Assembly (NCBI GenBank): GCA_900317025.1
Contig: ONFG01000007.1
Location: forward strand, 1-64,000
DNA: 64,000 nucleotides
Source of the DNA: an uncultured Eubacteriales bacterium
GTDB lineage: Bacteria > Bacillota > Clostridia > Oscillospirales > Acutalibacteraceae
Direction of reading: 5' to 3'
The notes under the pieces were generated by a model that worked only from the letters and a program-made list of their open reading frames with translations, had not been told where the DNA came from and made no database searches. Below, piece after piece: positions 25,077 through 33,955 of this stretch. How positions within the stretch are numbered: position 1 is the stretch's first letter; the number at the start of each line of letters is the position of its first letter. The translations under genes and the position numbers were made by a program.

Positions 25077-25679
25077 TTATTTGAGCATTTCCAGAACGGC
25101 GCCGATCGTAAGCGAGTCGTCATTCACCATAACGGTGCGGAAGGAGGCGTTTTTCGCCGTGTTGACCGCCGTCGGGTTATCCTCAACGACAAGCGTGTTT
25201 TCAGGCTTCGTTCCCATTATCTCACACGCTTTAAGGAAGATCTCGGGCCGGTCCTTTCCGACGCCGACGTCACTGCACGACAGCACCGCGCCGAAACGGC
25301 TCCTTATCCCGGTGTGAGCGAGCGCGCTTTCTATCATACTGCGGTCGGTGGCGCTCGCGACGACCATCGGGATACCGCGTTCCAAAAGCCCGGCGGTCAG
25401 CTCCTCCATTCCGGGGCGCAGCGTGACCTTTGTTGTATAGAACTCGAGAACGCGGCGGTTCTCCTCTTCTATCATCTCTTCTACAGACATTTTTATGCCG
25501 TAGTTTTCCTTCATGTAGACGGCGCCCTCGTACATCGACATGGGCGTAAGCTTCTCTATAAGACCCGGCTCCGGCTCGTCAACTCCCGACATCGCGACGA
25601 TGTCGTAGACGGTGCTTGTCCAGAAGCCCATCGAATCGAGAAGCGTGCCGTCGGCGTCAAATATCACACCGGCGCTCAT
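25077..25679 (-). CDS. HAD-superfamily phosphatase/phosphomutase (beta-PGM-like)
   Basis: A 200-residue HAD subfamily I hydrolase. Motif I FDADGTLLDS (residues 7-16) supplies the nucleophile Asp; motif II is VVASATDRS; the lysine of motif III lies in DVGVGKDRPEIFLKA; motif IV is VVEDNPTAV. A helical cap domain of about 65 residues lies between motifs I and II, as in beta-phosphoglucomutase and sugar-phosphate phosphatases. Its start overlaps the stop of the GH13 gene (ATGA), so a role with alpha-glucan breakdown products, such as glucose-1-phosphate isomerisation, is plausible but inferred. Confidence 0.88.
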   Translation of the reverse strand: MSAGVIFDADGTLLDSMGFWTSTVYDIVAMSGVDEPEPGLIEKLTPMSMYEGAVYMKENYGIKMSVEEMIEEENRRVLEFYTTKVTLRPGMEELTAGLLERGIPMVVASATDRSMIESALAHTGIRSRFGAVLSCSDVGVGKDRPEIFLKACEIMGTKPENTLVVEDNPTAVNTAKNASFRTVMVNDDSLTIGAVLEMLK

Positions 25680-27436
25680 TCTGCCGCCTCCATTTCAAGA
25701 ACAGCGGCGCCCCCGTGAGATAGCGTGCTGCCGTTTAAGCCTCGAGAATATGCAGCACTTTTATATTCGCCTAAATTGTAGTCCTCACCGGAGCAGTTGA
25801 GGATCACGCGGTATGTCTTCTCGCCGTACTTCTCATAGACGATCACCCTGTCGCTGCCGCTCTCGACAAAACGCAGCCCGCCGCACCTCAGCTCGGGAAT
25901 CTGCTTTCTCAACGAGATAAGGAGCTTCATCTCGCCGATGCGGTCGTCATAATCGCCGCGATCGATCTTGCTCCAAGGCATACAGCGGCGGCAGTCGGGG
26001 TCGTGACCTCCTTCAAGGCGCACTTCTGTTCCGTAATAGAAGCACACCGAGCCGTTGAGCGTAAAGAGCGCGCAAAGCTCCTGATAGAATGCGTTGACAT
26101 CGCCGTTGCAGCGCGTGATAAGGCGCATCGTATCGTGGGAATCGAGCAGGTTGAACATCACGCTGCACGTCTGCTCGGAATAGCGGTTGAAGCAGTCGCT
26201 GATGCCGTACTCGAAGTCGGTCGATGTAAACGACTCGTTACGCCAGAAGCTTTCGATATTTTCCTGCAAAGAATAATTCATTACGGAGTCGTACTCGTCG
26301 CCCCTGAGCCACGGGAGGGAGTCGTTCCAGATCTCGCCGCAGATGTAAAAATCGGATTTGAGCGCGAACATCTCCTGCCGCAGGCGCTTGTTGAACTTAT
26401 GAGATAGCTCGTTTGCGACGTCGAGGCGAAGCGCGTCGATACCGTACTCTTCGACCCAGCGGCGGCACACTCCGACAATGTACTCGATGACCTCGTCGTT
26501 ATTCGTGTTAAGCTTCGGCATACCGTCGACGAACGCAAACGAATAATACTCGCCGCGGTGAGCCTTGCCGCCGATCTTCGACAGCGGGAACTTGTTTATC
26601 ATGAACCAGTCGAAGTATTTGGAATCTCTGCCGTTTTTGAGAACGTCCTGCCACGGAGCGAAGTCGGTTCCGCTGTGGTTGAAAACACCGTCGAGCATTA
26701 TGCGTATGCCTCGCTTGTGAGCCTGCTCGACCAGGTTTTTGATATCCTCTGCCGTGCCGAACTGGGGGTCTATTTTGTTGTAGTCGGCGGTATTGTATTT
26801 GTGGTTTGAGGGGCTTTCGTTTATCGGAGTAAAGTAGATGCCCGTTACGCCGAGGTCTTTGAGGTAATCGAGCTTGCTCTCAACGCCGGCGAGATCGCCG
26901 CCGTAAAGGTGGGCGTTGCTTACCTTTTTGTCGGGACCGACCCACTTGTGGAATTTCACGCCGATATTTTTTCCACTGGAGCAGAAGCGGTCGGGGAAAA
27001 TCTGATACCACACGGTCTCGTTCACCCACGGCGCGGGCTTGATAATATCGGCGGCGTTCATCCACGGGAAGAAGAAGTCCTGCCGTCTGCCCTTGTAGGA
27101 GCGGAACTGCTCCCTCGTTTCAAAGCCGCTTTCTATATAATAGTATGTTTCTCCGGTCGTGTGGAGAATGAAGTAATAGCGGCAGCGCTTGAACTTCGGG
27201 ACGACAACCGACCGCCATATCTTATGGTATCTCAGGCGGGCGGAGCACTCCATCTCGAGGTGTTCGCCGTCCCAGCCGGAGTCGCTGCCGAAAAGTCCCG
27301 CGTCGAACGGGTCGCCCCACACAAGCTCGACGCTTTGTACCTCTCGCCCTGTCTGCAGTTTTATTACCAATCTTTCTTCATCTAGCGGGTAACAGAAATT
27401 CCCGTCCGAGACATGATGCACAGCTGATAGATTCAC
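25676..27436 (-). CDS. Glycoside hydrolase family 13, neopullulanase/cyclomaltodextrinase type
   Basis: A 586-residue intracellular alpha-glucan hydrolase. Residues about 1-115 resemble the N-terminal starch-binding domain (CBM34) of neopullulanases. The catalytic barrel follows: LDGVFNHSG, the nucleophile Asp in DALRLDVANEL, the acid/base Glu in FYICGEIWND, and the third Asp in NLLDSHDTMRL. No signal peptide, so it probably acts on imported maltodextrins. The start is GTG at 27436, eight bases after AAGGAG. The promoter and an overlapping palindrome lie at 27452-27495. It is followed by a coupled HAD gene. Confidence 0.92.
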   Translation of the reverse strand: MNLSAVHHVSDGNFCYPLDEERLVIKLQTGREVQSVELVWGDPFDAGLFGSDSGWDGEHLEMECSARLRYHKIWRSVVVPKFKRCRYYFILHTTGETYYYIESGFETREQFRSYKGRRQDFFFPWMNAADIIKPAPWVNETVWYQIFPDRFCSSGKNIGVKFHKWVGPDKKVSNAHLYGGDLAGVESKLDYLKDLGVTGIYFTPINESPSNHKYNTADYNKIDPQFGTAEDIKNLVEQAHKRGIRIMLDGVFNHSGTDFAPWQDVLKNGRDSKYFDWFMINKFPLSKIGGKAHRGEYYSFAFVDGMPKLNTNNDEVIEYIVGVCRRWVEEYGIDALRLDVANELSHKFNKRLRQEMFALKSDFYICGEIWNDSLPWLRGDEYDSVMNYSLQENIESFWRNESFTSTDFEYGISDCFNRYSEQTCSVMFNLLDSHDTMRLITRCNGDVNAFYQELCALFTLNGSVCFYYGTEVRLEGGHDPDCRRCMPWSKIDRGDYDDRIGEMKLLISLRKQIPELRCGGLRFVESGSDRVIVYEKYGEKTYRVILNCSGEDYNLGEYKSAAYSRGLNGSTLSHGGAAVLEMEAAE

Positions 27437-27451
27437 ATTGACCTCTCCTTA

Positions 27452-27495
27452 TTCGGTATTACACACATTATACCGAACATATCGCAGAAAGTCAA
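27452..27495 (-). promoter_or_regulatory. Promoter and operator candidate of the GH13-HAD unit
   Basis: Minus strand: -35 TTGACT (27490-27495), 17-base spacer, -10 TATAAT (27467-27472). A perfect inverted repeat TTCGGTAT-10-ATACCGAA (27452-27477) covers the -10 box and the probable start of transcription. Such a position fits a repressor operator. No LacI-type regulator gene is in the window. Confidence 0.7.
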
Positions 27496-27661
27496 TTTTT
27501 AAATTCGCAGGCAGTTCGTGTTTTTACCATATTTTTATCACTGCTCATATCCCGCGCGGCTCGTCTTGCTGCGCGGGATTCCGGTTGGGTGAGAGTCCGT
27601 GTTGCTCCCAAGCGTAAAACTGTATGGTACGCGTACTGTCAGCGGCGATACGCCGCCGTAT

Positions 27662-28228
27662 TTACACCTGCGTTACTCGTATCTTGTCAAAGGTTATACC
27701 GGTCTGGCTCTTGACGATGTCCTTGATTGCCGTGAGAGAATCGCTGCGCAGCTCCTTACCCGTCACGACGACGCTGCATTCGCCATTCTGAATATACGCA
27801 ATGCAGTCGTCGAAGCCCTTCGCGATAACAAGCCCTTCTATGCTTGACTGCTGGTTTATCACGGCAAGCAGACTGTTGAGCTGCGAGACAGCCTGCGTTT
27901 TGGCTTCGCCGCTCGTCGCGTCGGATTCGGCAACGCTTCGCGCGACCGCGACAAGCTCATCCTGCGTTTTCTGGCGGTCAAGGCGAACCCGGGAGAAGTA
28001 TTCCTCCTCCTCGCTCGGCTTTGAAGAAACGGCGGAGACGACGTTTTCAGCACGGCTCGCCGTGTCTTTCGTCGAGATCGAAGCGTTGACGTAGTGCGCC
28101 GTCCCGAGGTCCTCGTCCGACGGCAGCCGAGTTCCATCCTGTGGTTCAAGCTGCCAGTTGAGATATACGGCTGCGCCAAGCGACGCCACAAGCACCGAGA
28201 TTATAAATTCCCTTTTTCCGAATTTCAT
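27662..28228 (-). CDS. spoIIIAH: Stage III sporulation protein AH
   Basis: A 188-residue SpoIIIAH-like protein. A short basic N-terminus precedes one membrane helix (FIISVLVASLGAAVYLNW), then an acidic linker and the ring-building domain (about 80-188: SRVRLDRQKTQDELVAVARSVAESDAT...). SpoIIIAH sits in the mother-cell membrane and binds SpoIIQ of the forespore to form the feeding channel in endospore formation. ATG at 28226-28228 follows GGAGG; the frame extends six codons upstream but that ATG lacks a site. It is the last gene of the AE-AF-AG-AH unit. Confidence 0.92.
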   Translation of the reverse strand: MKFGKREFIISVLVASLGAAVYLNWQLEPQDGTRLPSDEDLGTAHYVNASISTKDTASRAENVVSAVSSKPSEEEEYFSRVRLDRQKTQDELVAVARSVAESDATSGEAKTQAVSQLNSLLAVINQQSSIEGLVIAKGFDDCIAYIQNGECSVVVTGKELRSDSLTAIKDIVKSQTGITFDKIRVTQV

Positions 28229-28247
28229 ACGCGACCTCCGTATCATG

Positions 28248-28799
28248 TCAATTTGTTACAACGACCTTGCTGCCGGGTACTCCCAGCACGCCGGCAACGG
28301 CCGCAGTTATCTTCTCCTTTGTGACGGAGCTGCCTCCGCCGTCACAGACGACGAGCACGCCCCGTATCTCGGGCATTCGCTGCTTTTTGAGCACCGTCTG
28401 CTCGCCGCCGTCTCTGCCCTTTATGATTACATATTCGTTCTCTTCGCTGCGCTGCGTGTCGGGCTGAGAGGCACCCTCCGGCAGACTCTTGCTCTCGCTC
28501 TCGCTTTTGTCCACGGCGTAGACGTCCTCCGCAGTGCTTTCCATTGTTATCATTACCCTGACCGCCCCCGCGCCGTCGATAGCCGAGATCATGGCTTCAA
28601 GATCCCGCTCGAGTTCCGCCCTGTAATCGTCGCCGGACGTGCTTTCGGGCGGCGGCTCGGCTGTCGGCTCGGCCGGCTCGGTATGTATGAATCCCGAAAG
28701 AAATATCAGCGCAAGCCCGACGATCCCCAGCCCGACTATCACCCTGCGGCGAAGCTCGGGCGAGATCTTTGAAAAAAGTTTTCCTAACGTCTCCCTCAT
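28248..28799 (-). CDS. spoIIIAG: Stage III sporulation protein AG
   Basis: A 183-residue SpoIIIAG. One membrane helix (RVIVGLGIVGLALIFLSGF) is followed by a disordered Pro/Glu/Ser spacer and the ring-forming domain, with LERDLEAMISAIDGAGAVRVMITMEST and RGVLVVCDGGGSSVTKEKITAAVAGVLGVPGSKVVV typical of the family. SpoIIIAG oligomerises into a large ring in the engulfed forespore channel. ATG at 28797-28799 lies four bases after the spoIIIAF stop; the longer frame to 28853 overlaps AF and is rejected. Confidence 0.93.
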   Translation of the reverse strand: MRETLGKLFSKISPELRRRVIVGLGIVGLALIFLSGFIHTEPAEPTAEPPPESTSGDDYRAELERDLEAMISAIDGAGAVRVMITMESTAEDVYAVDKSESESKSLPEGASQPDTQRSEENEYVIIKGRDGGEQTVLKKQRMPEIRGVLVVCDGGGSSVTKEKITAAVAGVLGVPGSKVVVTN

Positions 28800-28803
28800 C
28801 TTC

Positions 28804-29286
28804 TCACCCTTCGGTTTTACGTCTTTTGACCATAATGTCGGTCTGTATGCCAAGCTTATCCGAAAGCACGGATTCGATCTCGTCGAAGCGGTCGGAGTAT
28901 CGCTCGTCTACCATGATCTTTGCCTTTTCAATGCTTACGCTTCCGTCGTCGTTAATAACCGTACTGACAGAGATCTCCGAGGCGTTCACTCCGATAGCCG
29001 ACAGCTCGTTTTTTATAAGAGCCGCCACGTTTTCGGCGAATTCCCGTTCGGTCGGGCGAAGGAGCCAGTCGGTGTAGGGCGAGGGCTGCTCGTAAGAGGT
29101 AAGATCGAGGTCGAGCGTGAATTCGCCGAGACAACCGAGCGGCGACGCTAGGCAGCTCACCGCAATGAGGCTCAGCACAAGATAAGCCGTTTTCTTCACC
29201 GCGCCGTCCGGCAAAAGCACCTCCGAGAGCGACAGCACCACGGCGCAGGCGCACAGCGTCATTACCCATTTATTTATTTCTTCCAT
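28804..29286 (-). CDS. spoIIIAF: Stage III sporulation protein AF
   Basis: A 160-residue protein with two N-terminal membrane helices (VMTLCACAVVLSLSEVLLP and TAYLVLSLIAVSCLASPLG) and a soluble C-terminal domain, the standard SpoIIIAF layout. It is part of the SpoIIIA-SpoIIQ complex in the mother-cell membrane. Its ATG directly follows the spoIIIAE stop codon (TGAATG), showing tight coupling. Confidence 0.9.
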   Translation of the reverse strand: MEEINKWVMTLCACAVVLSLSEVLLPDGAVKKTAYLVLSLIAVSCLASPLGCLGEFTLDLDLTSYEQPSPYTDWLLRPTEREFAENVAALIKNELSAIGVNASEISVSTVINDDGSVSIEKAKIMVDERYSDRFDEIESVLSDKLGIQTDIMVKRRKTEG

Positions 29287-30441
29287 TCAGCCACCTACAA
29301 TTATCACGATCGCCGTGCTGATGATGTAGATGACCATAGTACACAGTAGCACCGCCAGCACGACCGACACGACGGACGACAGCGACGACAGCAGCGAAGA
29401 GACACGCCCGAGGTCGAACAGCCCGCAGAGCGCCGCGCCGACAGACGTTACCGCCTGCCACAAGGCGCACCTCACCGCAACCGGCACGAAGATCACGAAC
29501 ACGGCGGCGATCGCCGCGGCGCCTACACCCGACTTCAGCACAGTGACACAGCTTATTACCGTCTGGTAAGCGTCGCTGAGCGCACCGCCGACGAGCGGCA
29601 CGAAGCTGCTGACGGCGAACTTCACGGCTCTGTTCGCGAGGCTGTCAGCAGCAGCAGAGACGATGGAGCGCATCGTAAGAAAGGCGACGAACAGCGACAT
29701 ACAAAACGTCAGGATAAACCTTGCCGCCTTCCGGAAAAGCTCGACCACTCCGTCAAACCTTACCTTCTCACACGAAGAAGCAACGACCGAGAGCGACATC
29801 ACGCACTTCAAAAGCGGCAAAACGAGCTGCGACGTTATGCGCGTCACGGCGGCTGCAACAAAGACCATTACGCCGCAGTACATCGACCCGCCGGCCGCGC
29901 TGCCCGAGGCGATCATCAGCCCGGAGATCACCGGCACGTACAGCAGCATAAAGTCGGAAGAAGCCTCGATCGTGCCGGCAAGGTCGCCTGTAAGCTCGAG
30001 TATCGGGGGCGCTATGATCGAGACGGCGCAGAGCGTAGAAACGACCGTGAGCGCGCCGTCGGCAGCACCCCCGCTTTTTACGGCGTCGAGTGCCGCCGAG
30101 AGGATAACTATCCCCACAAGGCAGCACAAAACGCGAAGCGGCTCGCGCAGGTTCTCGCTTATCACTCCGCGAAGCACCGCCGTAATGCTGCCGAGCGTAA
30201 CGTTATCAACGCCGCCGGGGTAAAAGCCGTCAAGCCCGAGATCGTCGAGCAGACCAGCGGCGTAGTCGGGAAGCGCGCCCTCGAGCCTGTCCGCTCCCGA
30301 GTCGCTGTAAAGCTGCTGCATAAGCGCCGCGTCATCCGTCTCCGTTTCGAGAGCACGGGCGGTCAGCGTTTGGCATAGAATTATAAGAAACCCAAAACAG
30401 ATCGCTGCAAAAAACTTTTTTGCGCCGCAAGGCATACTCAT
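29287..30441 (-). CDS. spoIIIAE: Stage III sporulation protein AE
   Basis: A 384-residue polytopic membrane protein with a cleavable-type signal sequence (residues 1-30) and about seven helices. Family marks include LEGALPDYAAGLLDDLGLDGFYPGGVDN near the N-terminus and SSFVPLVGGALSDAYQTVISCVTVLKSGVGAAAI in the second half. SpoIIIAE is the likely membrane core of the feeding-tube complex. It is the first gene of this unit: spoIIIAA-AD, which normally precede it, are not upstream here; the divergent deacetylase gene lies there instead. ATG at 30441 follows GAGGAAGTG. Confidence 0.93.
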   Translation of the reverse strand: MSMPCGAKKFFAAICFGFLIILCQTLTARALETETDDAALMQQLYSDSGADRLEGALPDYAAGLLDDLGLDGFYPGGVDNVTLGSITAVLRGVISENLREPLRVLCCLVGIVILSAALDAVKSGGAADGALTVVSTLCAVSIIAPPILELTGDLAGTIEASSDFMLLYVPVISGLMIASGSAAGGSMYCGVMVFVAAAVTRITSQLVLPLLKCVMSLSVVASSCEKVRFDGVVELFRKAARFILTFCMSLFVAFLTMRSIVSAAADSLANRAVKFAVSSFVPLVGGALSDAYQTVISCVTVLKSGVGAAAIAAVFVIFVPVAVRCALWQAVTSVGAALCGLFDLGRVSSLLSSLSSVVSVVLAVLLCTMVIYIISTAIVIIVGG

Positions 30442-30477
30442 CTTTTCACTTCCTCTTTACCATTTCGTCCACAGTAA

Positions 30478-30506
30478 AGTATATTCGCAGCAAACAGCAA
30501 ATATGA
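30478..30506 (-). promoter_or_regulatory. Sigma-E-type promoter candidate for spoIIIAE-AH
   Basis: On the minus strand TCATATT (30500-30506), a 14-base spacer and AATATACT (30478-30485) resemble the sigma-E consensus (kmATATT, 14-16, CATACAnT), with an exact -35 match and a partial -10 match. It lies about 37 bases before the spoIIIAE start, in the right place for an autonomous mother-cell promoter. Confidence 0.5.
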
Positions 30507-30612
30507 CGCGCGCGCCGATCTCTTCGGAATGTAAATTTAATAAAAAGGTAACACACGAAGCCCCCGGTATATGATATATTAAAAGTACAAAAAGATCGAG
30601 GAGGAGAGTATC

Positions 30613-32016
30613 TTGTCAAAAACACCGAACACTGCACCCGACGAGCTTAGCGTCAAAACACCGGGCAGGGGCGCAAAGGCGCTCAGGATCGCGGGCGGCG
30701 CAGTTCTGACGCTTTTAATGATCGTAGCGATTGCTGCCCACAATACATATTCCAAGAACAGAGACGTAACCATCCCGATAACGCCCGACAGTGACTCCGA
30801 GAGCAGAATCACCGATCCCGACACCGGATCCGCGCCCGAAACCGACTCCGCTGAAAGCTCAAAGACCGAAAGCAGATCCGCAAGCTCCAAGGCTGCAAGT
30901 TCTAAAGATACAAGCTCGAAAGCGCAAACCTCTAAGTCGGCTTCAAGCAAGGCGGCAAGCAGTAAAGCCGCAAGCAGCAAGCCGGCGTCAGATAAGGCCT
31001 CATCGACCGCGCAAGCCGCGGCACCTCGAAGCACGACTCAGCAGGGCAACTCGCAGCAGGGAACGTCTTCCTCCGGGACCTCGCCGTCACCCGAGGTCGC
31101 AGAGCCGGTCGTTATCCCCGAGGCAGTCGCCTATGAGCGCTTTGACGAAGACGGCAGGCTTATCATCGACACCGACACGCTCGACGGTCAAAAGGCAGTC
31201 GCCATCACCTTTGACGACGGTCCGAGCCAATTTACAAGACAGCTTATCGACGGACTGAACGCCAGAGGAGCGAAGGCTACGTTCTTCATGGTCGGCAGTA
31301 ATGTCGAGCGCTACCCCGACCTTCTACCGCTGATGGTCGAAGGCGGTCATCAGATCGGCAACCACACATACAACCACCCGTACATGACGTCTCTCTCGGA
31401 GTACCAGTGGAGAAACGAGATTGCTGTTACCGACGAAGCCATATACAACGCCTGCGGGCAGTATGCCACTGCCTTTCGCCCTCCCTACGGCGCGTATACG
31501 CAGTACTGCGCGAGGACAGTCGACAAGACATTCACGATCTGGTCGGTCGACACGCTCGACTGGAAAACGAGAAACACACAGAGCGTTTACAACGAGATAA
31601 TGGCAAACACGAAAGACGGCAGCATAATCCTGCTTCACGACCTCTACGAAACGAGCGTGAACGCCGCGCTTTCGGCGATCGACTCGCTGCAGGCTCAGGG
31701 CTACATTTTCGTAACGGTGGACGAGCTGATGACTCGTTACGGCTACCCCATATCGAACACGGCGCATTTCTCGCAGTACCCCGTGACGCAGACGATCCTT
31801 ATCCCTAAGGAAGAGACGACCGACACGCAGCAGCCCGAGCCTTCGACCGACACCGACGCTCAGACTGACGCCGAGCTACAGACCGACTCCGACGATCAAA
31901 CGGAGACCGACGCACGGACCGACTCGGAAACGTCTTCAAACGAACCGGAAGACACCGAGACAGAAAACGAAGAAGAACAAACAGACGACCCCGGCTCAGC
32001 CGGGCAGGACGAATAA
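30613..32016 (+). CDS. Polysaccharide deacetylase (NodB domain), membrane-anchored
   Basis: A 467-residue protein: a short cytoplasmic tail, one membrane helix (about 32-50), a low-complexity Ser/Lys/Ala linker (about 78-145), the NodB deacetylase domain (about 190-385) and an acidic Thr/Asp/Glu tail. The catalytic motifs are complete: TFDDGPS (Asp-Asp), HTYNHP (metal-binding His pair), RPPYG, DTLDWK and LLHDLYE. Such enzymes remove acetyl groups from peptidoglycan N-acetylglucosamine or muramic acid. It starts with TTG after AGGAGG and is divergent from the spoIIIA genes, so a role in spore cortex or wall modification is possible but not shown. Confidence 0.9.
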   Translation: MSKTPNTAPDELSVKTPGRGAKALRIAGGAVLTLLMIVAIAAHNTYSKNRDVTIPITPDSDSESRITDPDTGSAPETDSAESSKTESRSASSKAASSKDTSSKAQTSKSASSKAASSKAASSKPASDKASSTAQAAAPRSTTQQGNSQQGTSSSGTSPSPEVAEPVVIPEAVAYERFDEDGRLIIDTDTLDGQKAVAITFDDGPSQFTRQLIDGLNARGAKATFFMVGSNVERYPDLLPLMVEGGHQIGNHTYNHPYMTSLSEYQWRNEIAVTDEAIYNACGQYATAFRPPYGAYTQYCARTVDKTFTIWSVDTLDWKTRNTQSVYNEIMANTKDGSIILLHDLYETSVNAALSAIDSLQAQGYIFVTVDELMTRYGYPISNTAHFSQYPVTQTILIPKEETTDTQQPEPSTDTDAQTDAELQTDSDDQTETDARTDSETSSNEPEDTETENEEEQTDDPGSAGQDE

Positions 32017-32019
32017 AAA

Positions 32020-32060
32020 ACGGCGCCCCGCAAGGTTTAAAAGCCCTGCGGGGTGCCGTT
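32020..32060. terminator. Bidirectional terminator between deacetylase and ABC genes
   Basis: ACGGCGCCCCGCA and TGCGGGGTGCCGT (32020-32059) form a long stem with one G-U pair, flanked by an A-run on the left and TTTAT on the right. It serves both the rightward deacetylase gene and the leftward iron-operon end. Confidence 0.85.
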
Positions 32061-32062
32061 TA

Positions 32063-32746
32063 TCATATATTCTTTTGTAGAGAAAGAACGCCCTTATCCA
32101 TTTTATAAACGAGGTCGGCGTATCTGAGCGCCTCGCGCTCGTGAGTTACGATAAGCACAGCTGCGCCGTCATCGGCGAGGCGTCGAAAAAGCTTCAGAAC
32201 TTTCTGCGTCGTGTCATCGTCGAGGTCGCTCGTCGGCTCGTCGGCAATGATGACCTTGGGATCGTTTATCAGCGCGCGTGCGATAGCCATTCGGCGAAGC
32301 TCGCCGCCGGAAAGCTCGTTTGAGTAAACGTCGCACAGATCGTCGATTTCCATCTCGGAAAGCAGCTCATGAGCGCGCTTTTCCTTTGACGCAGCAGACC
32401 CGTACATTGCGGCGGGCATAAGCACATTTTCGAGGACGGTCAGGCTTTGAAGCCCCGTTTGCCCCTGCGGCACGACGCCGATGTGTTCGTTTCTGAGCTT
32501 CGAGCGTTCGGGGTCGCTTAAAGCATAGATGTCGCGCCCGTCGAGCAGCACCCGCCCGCTTGTCGGGGCAAGCAGCCCGGCAAGCATATTTGAGAGCGTT
32601 GTTTTTCCGCTGCCGGAGCGCCCGACAATCTCCGTAAGCTTCCCCGGCTCGAGCGAAAAGTCAGTCTCTTCGACGGCGCTAAAGAAGTTGGTGTTTTTGC
32701 CATTTCGGAAAAATATTCTCGAAATACTTTCTGCTGTAAGCTTCAT
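32063..32746 (-). CDS. ABC transporter ATP-binding protein, MacB/LolD type (distal system)
   Basis: A 227-residue ATPase with Walker A GRSGSGKTTLSN, Q-loop VVPQGQTGLQS, signature LSGGELRRMAIARAL, Walker B VIIADEPTSDLD and the H-loop His in IVTHEREAL. The type fits MacB-like mechanotransmission exporters or membrane-protein-extracting systems rather than importers. It starts directly at the stop of its permease gene (TAAATG). It is the last gene of the 14-gene iron/electron-transfer cluster; a terminator follows. Confidence 0.93.
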   Translation of the reverse strand: MKLTAESISRIFFRNGKNTNFFSAVEETDFSLEPGKLTEIVGRSGSGKTTLSNMLAGLLAPTSGRVLLDGRDIYALSDPERSKLRNEHIGVVPQGQTGLQSLTVLENVLMPAAMYGSAASKEKRAHELLSEMEIDDLCDVYSNELSGGELRRMAIARALINDPKVIIADEPTSDLDDDTTQKVLKLFRRLADDGAAVLIVTHEREALRYADLVYKMDKGVLSLQKNI

Positions 32747-33955
32747 TTATGCGTCCTCCCTCAAAAGCAGCGCCGTTTCGCCGCGCGTTATCCTACAAGC
32801 CGAAACGCACGACGTCACAAGGCCCGAAAGCAGCGACAGCAGCAGCGCGCCCGCGCCCAGCAGCACGACGACTCCGGCGTCCGGAGTAAAAAACGGCAGC
32901 GAGAGCGACTCTTTGAGTGAATCCGTAAGCGGAGCTAAAACTCCTAGCGCACAGAGAAGCCCTGCTAACGCGCCGACAAGGCTCACCAGAGCCGATTCAA
33001 GCGCCATTATCGAGAAGAGCATCCCGCGAGAAGCGCCCATCACGCGAAGTACGGCGAATTCCTTTCTTCTTTCGTTGGATATGAGCGCGAAGGCCACCGC
33101 CATTATTACAACGGCAAGCACCCAGATTACAGCCACCAGCGCACCGATCATCTTCGACACGCCCGACAGCCCCTCCGATATGCCGGAAATCATCGTTTTA
33201 GCGGGAGTAGCCTGGACCTTCGTAACGTGGATGTTTATATCGTCCGTCACGGCTTCGATATCAAAGCCATCAGAAACCTTTATAAGCACGGCGGAGGCTG
33301 CCGTTTCGATGTCTATTCCCTTGAACGGTTCGCCGTCGAGGATATTCGCGGCGTTCTCTGCCATTTTTTCGACGGTCGCCATATTGGTGTAGACGGCGCT
33401 GTCAAGCCCCGTTCCGGTTTTTCCTAACTGCGCCGCCACACGGTAGGATTCACCGTAAAATTTGATTATTCCGTCCGCCGGAAGGCTAACGTCGGCACCG
33501 ATTATTATATCGCCGTCCTTGATCTCGCCGGAAAAGCTCTCGGATATCCACGACATGACGGAAAAGTCGGTTTCCGGATCGAAGCCGATTATCTGCACGC
33601 GCGACGAGCAGCAGCTCGCCTTCGCCGAGGTCAGAAAGAACTGCTTCGTCACCTTCTCGACGCCTTTTGTCGAAGCTATCTTCTTGACGTCTTTGCCCGA
33701 CATATAGTATGTGCCGGTTATGCCTTGAAGAAGGATATCGTCGACCGTCCCGTGACCCTTTGCACTATTCGGAACGACTACGATATCGGCGCCGAGCCTC
33801 GCCTTGTATGCCGAAAGCCCCCTTTGCAGGCTCATCACGGTGAACGCTCCCGCAAAAATTGCAAACGAAAGCAGCGCCGCCAGAGCCGCCGTTGCAGCCG
33901 CGCGAAACGGCTTGCGGGCAATGTTCTTAAAGGGAAGCGAAAGCGCGGACTTCAT
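32747..33955 (-). CDS. FtsX/MacB-type ABC permease (distal system)
   Basis: A 402-residue permease with one N-terminal helix, a long extracytoplasmic domain (about 45-250) and three C-terminal helices (IGALVAVIWVLAVVIMAVAFALI, SIMALESALVSLVGALAGLLCALGVL, VVLLGAGALLLSLLSGLV), the MacB/FtsX layout. ERRKEFAVLRVMGASRGMLF is the typical coupling segment to the ATPase. A Cys pair (ASCCSS) lies in the external domain. ATG at 33953-33955 overlaps the DUF4418 stop (ATGA); the longer frame to 34168 is rejected. Substrate unknown; the context suggests a link to iron or to the electron-transfer module. Confidence 0.88.
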   Translation of the reverse strand: MKSALSLPFKNIARKPFRAAATAALAALLSFAIFAGAFTVMSLQRGLSAYKARLGADIVVVPNSAKGHGTVDDILLQGITGTYYMSGKDVKKIASTKGVEKVTKQFFLTSAKASCCSSRVQIIGFDPETDFSVMSWISESFSGEIKDGDIIIGADVSLPADGIIKFYGESYRVAAQLGKTGTGLDSAVYTNMATVEKMAENAANILDGEPFKGIDIETAASAVLIKVSDGFDIEAVTDDINIHVTKVQATPAKTMISGISEGLSGVSKMIGALVAVIWVLAVVIMAVAFALISNERRKEFAVLRVMGASRGMLFSIMALESALVSLVGALAGLLCALGVLAPLTDSLKESLSLPFFTPDAGVVVLLGAGALLLSLLSGLVTSCVSACRITRGETALLLREDA

